Below, piece by piece: positions 16,538 to 18,852 of a stretch of 18,852 bases of DNA (its first letter is position 1; every line of letters starts with the position of its first letter). The position numbers and the translations under genes were made by a program. The notes under the pieces are model-generated. The model was not told the DNA's origin. It ran no database searches and saw only the letters and a list, made by a program, of their open reading frames with translations. The stretch is from Acetobacteraceae bacterium (GTDB lineage: Bacteria; Pseudomonadota; Alphaproteobacteria; Acetobacterales; Acetobacteraceae). Location of the stretch: contig JADYYZ010000067.1 in NCBI GenBank assembly GCA_020853405.1, positions 1 to 18,852 of the forward strand, given 5' to 3'.

Positions 16538-17629
16538 ATGCAAACCCCCATCCCTTGCGTGATCATGCGCGGCGGCACCAGCCGTGGCCCCTATTTCCTC
16601 GGCCATGACCTGCCCCCCGACCAGCCGACCCGCGATGCCGTGCTGCTGGCCGCGATGGGCAGCCCGCACCCGCTGCAGGTCGACGGCATCGGCGGCACCT
16701 GGAACCAGACCAGCAAGGTCGCGATCGTCTCCCGCGCGGGCGAACCCGGCGTCGATGTCGATTACCTGTTCGCGCAGGTGGCGGTGGACCGGCCGATCGT
16801 CGATACCAGGCCCAACTGCGGCAACATGCTGGCCGGCGTCGGCCCGTTTGCGATCGAGGCCGGGCTGGTTGCCGCGGGCGATCCGACCACCACCGTGCGT
16901 ATCCGCAACCGCAACACCGGCGCGCTGATCGAGGCGCTGGTGCAGACCCCCGGCGGGCGCGTGACCTACGAGGGCGATGCCGCGATTCCCGGCGTCAACG
17001 GCACGGCGGCGCCGATCGAGCTGCGGTTCCGCAAGATCGCCGGTGCCAAGACCGGCAAACTGTTCCCGACCGGGGCGCGGGCCGAGACGATCGACGGCAT
17101 CGCGGTGACGCTGATCGACTGTGCGATGCCGATGCTGCTGCTGGAGGGCGCGGCGGTCGGTGCCGACGTTGCTGCCGCCCCGGCGGTGCTCGATGCCGAC
17201 CGGGCGATGTTCGCGCGCATCGAGGCGCTGCGCCGGGAAGCGGGCCTTCGCATGGGCCTCGGCGATGTCAGGGACAGCGTGATCCCGAAGGTCGGCCTGC
17301 TCGGCCGGTCGGACAGCGCAACACTTGCCGTGCGCTACCTGACGCCGCACGAGACGCACCGGACGCTGGCGGTGACCGGCGGCATCGCGATCGCCGCGGC
17401 GGCGCGGCTTTCGGGCACCGTGGCGCAGCCGCTGGCGCGGGTGCATGACGGCGCGGTCGGGATCGCGCACCCGGCCGGCGTGCTGGAGATTCTGCTGGGG
17501 CTGGACGGCGAGGCGGATGTCGCCTGGGCCGGCGTGATGCGCACCGCGCGGCGCATTTTTGAAGGTACTTTGCTGATCCCCCGCCATGTCTGGGCGGGAC
17601 ACCAGGCCGTCCGGAAGGCGGCGGAGTAA
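16538..17629 (+). CDS. PrpF-family isomerase/tautomerase (4-oxalomesaconate tautomerase-like)
   Basis: A 363-residue protein with the duplicated diaminopimelate-epimerase-like fold of the PrpF family. It starts IPCVIMRGGTSRGPYFLGHD, the family's signature N-terminus. The presumed active-site residues are Lys60 (in WNQTSKVAIV) and Cys94 (in PNCGNMLAGVGPFA). Their 34-residue spacing equals that of Lys73 and Cys107 reported for Shewanella PrpF. The family includes 2-methylaconitate isomerase (PrpF), 4-oxalomesaconate tautomerase (GalD), LigU and 3-methylitaconate isomerase, which all shift a C=C bond in unsaturated di- or tricarboxylates. No methylcitrate genes (prpB, prpC, acnD) are nearby, so propionate use is unlikely. 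The short gaps (six and eleven bases) place it in one operon with the ThDP enzyme and Bug protein and suggest a polycarboxylate intermediate. The exact substrate is undetermined. Confidence 0.85.
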   Translation: MQTPIPCVIMRGGTSRGPYFLGHDLPPDQPTRDAVLLAAMGSPHPLQVDGIGGTWNQTSKVAIVSRAGEPGVDVDYLFAQVAVDRPIVDTRPNCGNMLAGVGPFAIEAGLVAAGDPTTTVRIRNRNTGALIEALVQTPGGRVTYEGDAAIPGVNGTAAPIELRFRKIAGAKTGKLFPTGARAETIDGIAVTLIDCAMPMLLLEGAAVGADVAAAPAVLDADRAMFARIEALRREAGLRMGLGDVRDSVIPKVGLLGRSDSATLAVRYLTPHETHRTLAVTGGIAIAAAARLSGTVAQPLARVHDGAVGIAHPAGVLEILLGLDGEADVAWAGVMRTARRIFEGTLLIPRHVWAGHQAVRKAAE

Positions 17630-17640
17630 GGGAGAGGACC

Positions 17641-18612
17641 ATGATCGCGCGTCGCACGCTGCTGACCTCGGCCGCACTTCTTCCCGCTGCGGCAATGGCG
17701 CAATCGGCAGGCGATTTCCCCAATCGGCCGATCCGCATCGTGCTGGCGTTTGCCGCCGGCGGCGGCACCGACCTGATCGCGCGCACGCTCGCGGCTGCGA
17801 TGCAGGGCATCCTGAAGCAGCCGGTGATCGTCGAGAACCGGCCCGGCGCCGGCGGCAACCTGGCCACCGAGAACGTCGCCCTCGCGCCGCCCGACGGCTA
17901 CTCGATCCTGATGGGCAACCACGGCCCGATGGCGGTGAACCCGACGCTGTTCCGCAACATGCGGGTCGATCCCTCGACCGCGCTGGAGCCGCTGGGGCTG
18001 GTCGCCGACGCGCCGCTGGTGGTCGTGGTCGGCTCCAAGAGCAAGGCCAAGACCTTCCCCGAGCTGCTGGCCGAGATCAAGGCGAGCAAGGGCGAGATCA
18101 CCTACGGCTCGGCCTCCAACGGCTCGGCCAGCCACCTCGCCGCGGCGCTTCTGCTGCAGATGATCGGGCAGGAGGCGATCCACGTTCCCTATCGTGGCGC
18201 CGGGCCGGCGCTGACCGACGTGGTCGCCGGCCAGATCGACTTCATGGTCACCACGCTGCCTTCGGTGGTCGGTCTGATCAATGGCGGCCAGGTGCGGGCG
18301 CTGGCGGTGACGGGGGCCGAGCGTGCCCGCGTGATGCCCGACCTGCCGACGATCGCGGAAGCCGGGGTGCCCGGCTACAAGGCGACTGCCTGGTACGGCC
18401 TGCTGGTGGCGCGCAACACGCCGGCACCGATCCGCGACGTGCTGACCGACGCGATGCGCAGGGCGCTGGCCGAACCGCTGGTGGTGCAGCGGCTGCGCGA
18501 GGAGGGAGCCGAGCCCTCGATGATGGACGGGCCGGGCTTCGCCCAACTGATCGCGGACGAACGCACGCGCTGGGCCGAGGTGATCCGCAAGGCCGGGATC
18601 ACGGTGGACTGA
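17641..18612 (+). CDS. Tripartite tricarboxylate transporter (Bug/TctC-family) periplasmic substrate-binding protein
   Basis: A 323-residue secreted binding protein. The signal peptide is MIARRTLLTSAALLPAAAMA, with a probable cut after Ala20 (AMA-QS). The twin arginine makes Tat export conceivable, though the motif is not full. Family landmarks follow in order: PIRIVLAFAAGGGTDLIAR (Asp44 region, ligand-side loop), ENRPGAGGNLA, the ITYGSASNGSASHLAA segment, then HVPYRGAGPALTDVVAGQID, LAVTGAERARVMPDLPTIAEAG and a W-x-G-L-like element. Bug proteins bind carboxylates, amides or aromatic acids in the periplasm for uptake or signalling. The membrane partners tctA/tctB are absent, as is common for this expanded family in proteobacteria. 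A good ribosome site AGGGAGAGG (17629-17637) precedes ATG 17641, eleven bases after PrpF. It is the last plus-strand gene. Confidence 0.93.
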   Translation: MIARRTLLTSAALLPAAAMAQSAGDFPNRPIRIVLAFAAGGGTDLIARTLAAAMQGILKQPVIVENRPGAGGNLATENVALAPPDGYSILMGNHGPMAVNPTLFRNMRVDPSTALEPLGLVADAPLVVVVGSKSKAKTFPELLAEIKASKGEITYGSASNGSASHLAAALLLQMIGQEAIHVPYRGAGPALTDVVAGQIDFMVTTLPSVVGLINGGQVRALAVTGAERARVMPDLPTIAEAGVPGYKATAWYGLLVARNTPAPIRDVLTDAMRRALAEPLVVQRLREEGAEPSMMDGPGFAQLIADERTRWAEVIRKAGITVD

Positions 18613-18620
18613 GCGGCGCT

Positions 18621-18651
18621 GCCGGGCGGCCTCGTCGCCGGGGCGCCCGGC
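18621..18651. terminator. GC-rich inverted repeat between convergent genes, possible bidirectional terminator
   Basis: GCCGGGCG (18621-18628) and CGCCCGGC (18644-18651) form a perfect eight-bp stem around a 15-base loop. It lies nine bases after the Bug stop codon, in the 58-base gap before the convergent minus-strand gene. Position and symmetry suit a terminator acting in both directions. There is no T-run on either side, so the call rests on location and stem strength only. Confidence 0.4.
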
Positions 18652-18670
18652 TCGATCGGGAATGCCGCGC

Positions 18671-18852
18671 CTACAGCAACACCGCGCCGAGTGCCGCCGC
18701 CGCGGCCAGCGGCAGCAGCGGATGGGTCCTGCTGAAGGCGGTCGCCAGGAAGGCAGCGAACCCCAGCAACCAGGCCAGCTGCCCGCCTTCGAGGTTGCGC
18801 GCGATCAGCACGCCGGAACTCGCGACCAGCGCGCAGCTGATCGGCGCCAGCG
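18671..18852 (-). CDS. C-terminal fragment of a membrane transporter, probably chromate transporter (ChrA/CHR family), cut by the right edge
   Basis: Reading the minus strand from the right edge gives 59 residues ending at a TAG stop (complement of CTA at 18671-18673). The gene continues past the window. The segment starts LAPISCALVASSGVLIAR, then has ...LAWLLGFAAFLATAFSRTHPLL and LPLAAAAALGAVLL before the stop. That gives three hydrophobic stretches, with a conserved-looking Thr/His-Pro-Leu turn before the last helix. This matches my memory of the C-terminus of CHR-family chromate transporters (Gly/Ser-rich helix, R-x-H/N-P-L, last helix ending LG). With only 59 residues another polytopic permease cannot be excluded. 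It is convergent with the Bug gene, so it is transcribed independently of the operon. Confidence 0.55.
   Translation of the reverse strand, partial: LAPISCALVASSGVLIARNLEGGQLAWLLGFAAFLATAFSRTHPLLPLAAAAALGAVLL

Overview
The window is very GC-rich DNA, with G or C at almost every third codon position. It is packed with bacterial genes: apart from a partial minus-strand gene at the right edge, everything real reads on the plus strand. No gap without a gene exceeds about 145 bases. The base composition, the stand-alone Bug-type binding protein, the molybdenum hydroxylase, the creatininase-family protein and the tandem RND pumps fit an environmental alphaproteobacterium, perhaps Acetobacteraceae/Rhodospirillales such as a Roseomonas-like organism. 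That placement is inference; there is no rRNA or other phylogenetic marker here. I saw no tRNA, rRNA, CRISPR array, transposase or phage gene.

Layout. (1) Positions 1-3099: the C-terminal part of an amidase-signature amidase, then the large (molybdopterin) subunit of a xanthine dehydrogenase/CO dehydrogenase-like hydroxylase, without its FeS and FAD subunits. (2) 3100-3221: a short, locally less GC-rich intergenic region with a perfect 7-bp inverted repeat, the most likely promoter/operator site in the window. (3) 3222-12642: two complete RND efflux pairs (adaptor plus inner-membrane permease). They are separated by a LiuC/AtuE-like enoyl-CoA hydratase family gene whose start overlaps the stop of the first permease. 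A 12-bp tandem repeat begins at the base after the hydratase stop codon. No outer-membrane channel gene is present. (4) 12705-18612: a tightly packed set of creatininase-family hydrolase, MFS transporter, acetolactate-synthase-like ThDP enzyme, PrpF-family isomerase and Bug/TctC periplasmic binding protein. Spacings are -4, 30, 6 and 11 bases. (5) 18671-18852: the C-terminus of a polytopic membrane protein on the minus strand, probably a ChrA-type chromate transporter, convergent with the Bug gene and separated from it by a GC-rich inverted repeat.

How they may work together: region 4 looks like a catabolic operon for an organic acid or cyclic amide. The Bug protein would capture a carboxylate, the MFS protein would transport it or a relative, the creatininase-like enzyme could open a cyclic amide, PrpF would shift a double bond, and the ThDP enzyme would cleave or join a 2-oxo acid. 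The amidase and Mo-hydroxylase in region 1 would suit the same kind of chemistry, but the two efflux pumps lie between them. The substrate cannot be read from the sequence. I found no unmistakably new system. The best candidates for one are the region 4 operon and the insertion of an acyl-CoA enzyme, translationally coupled, into an RND pump locus.
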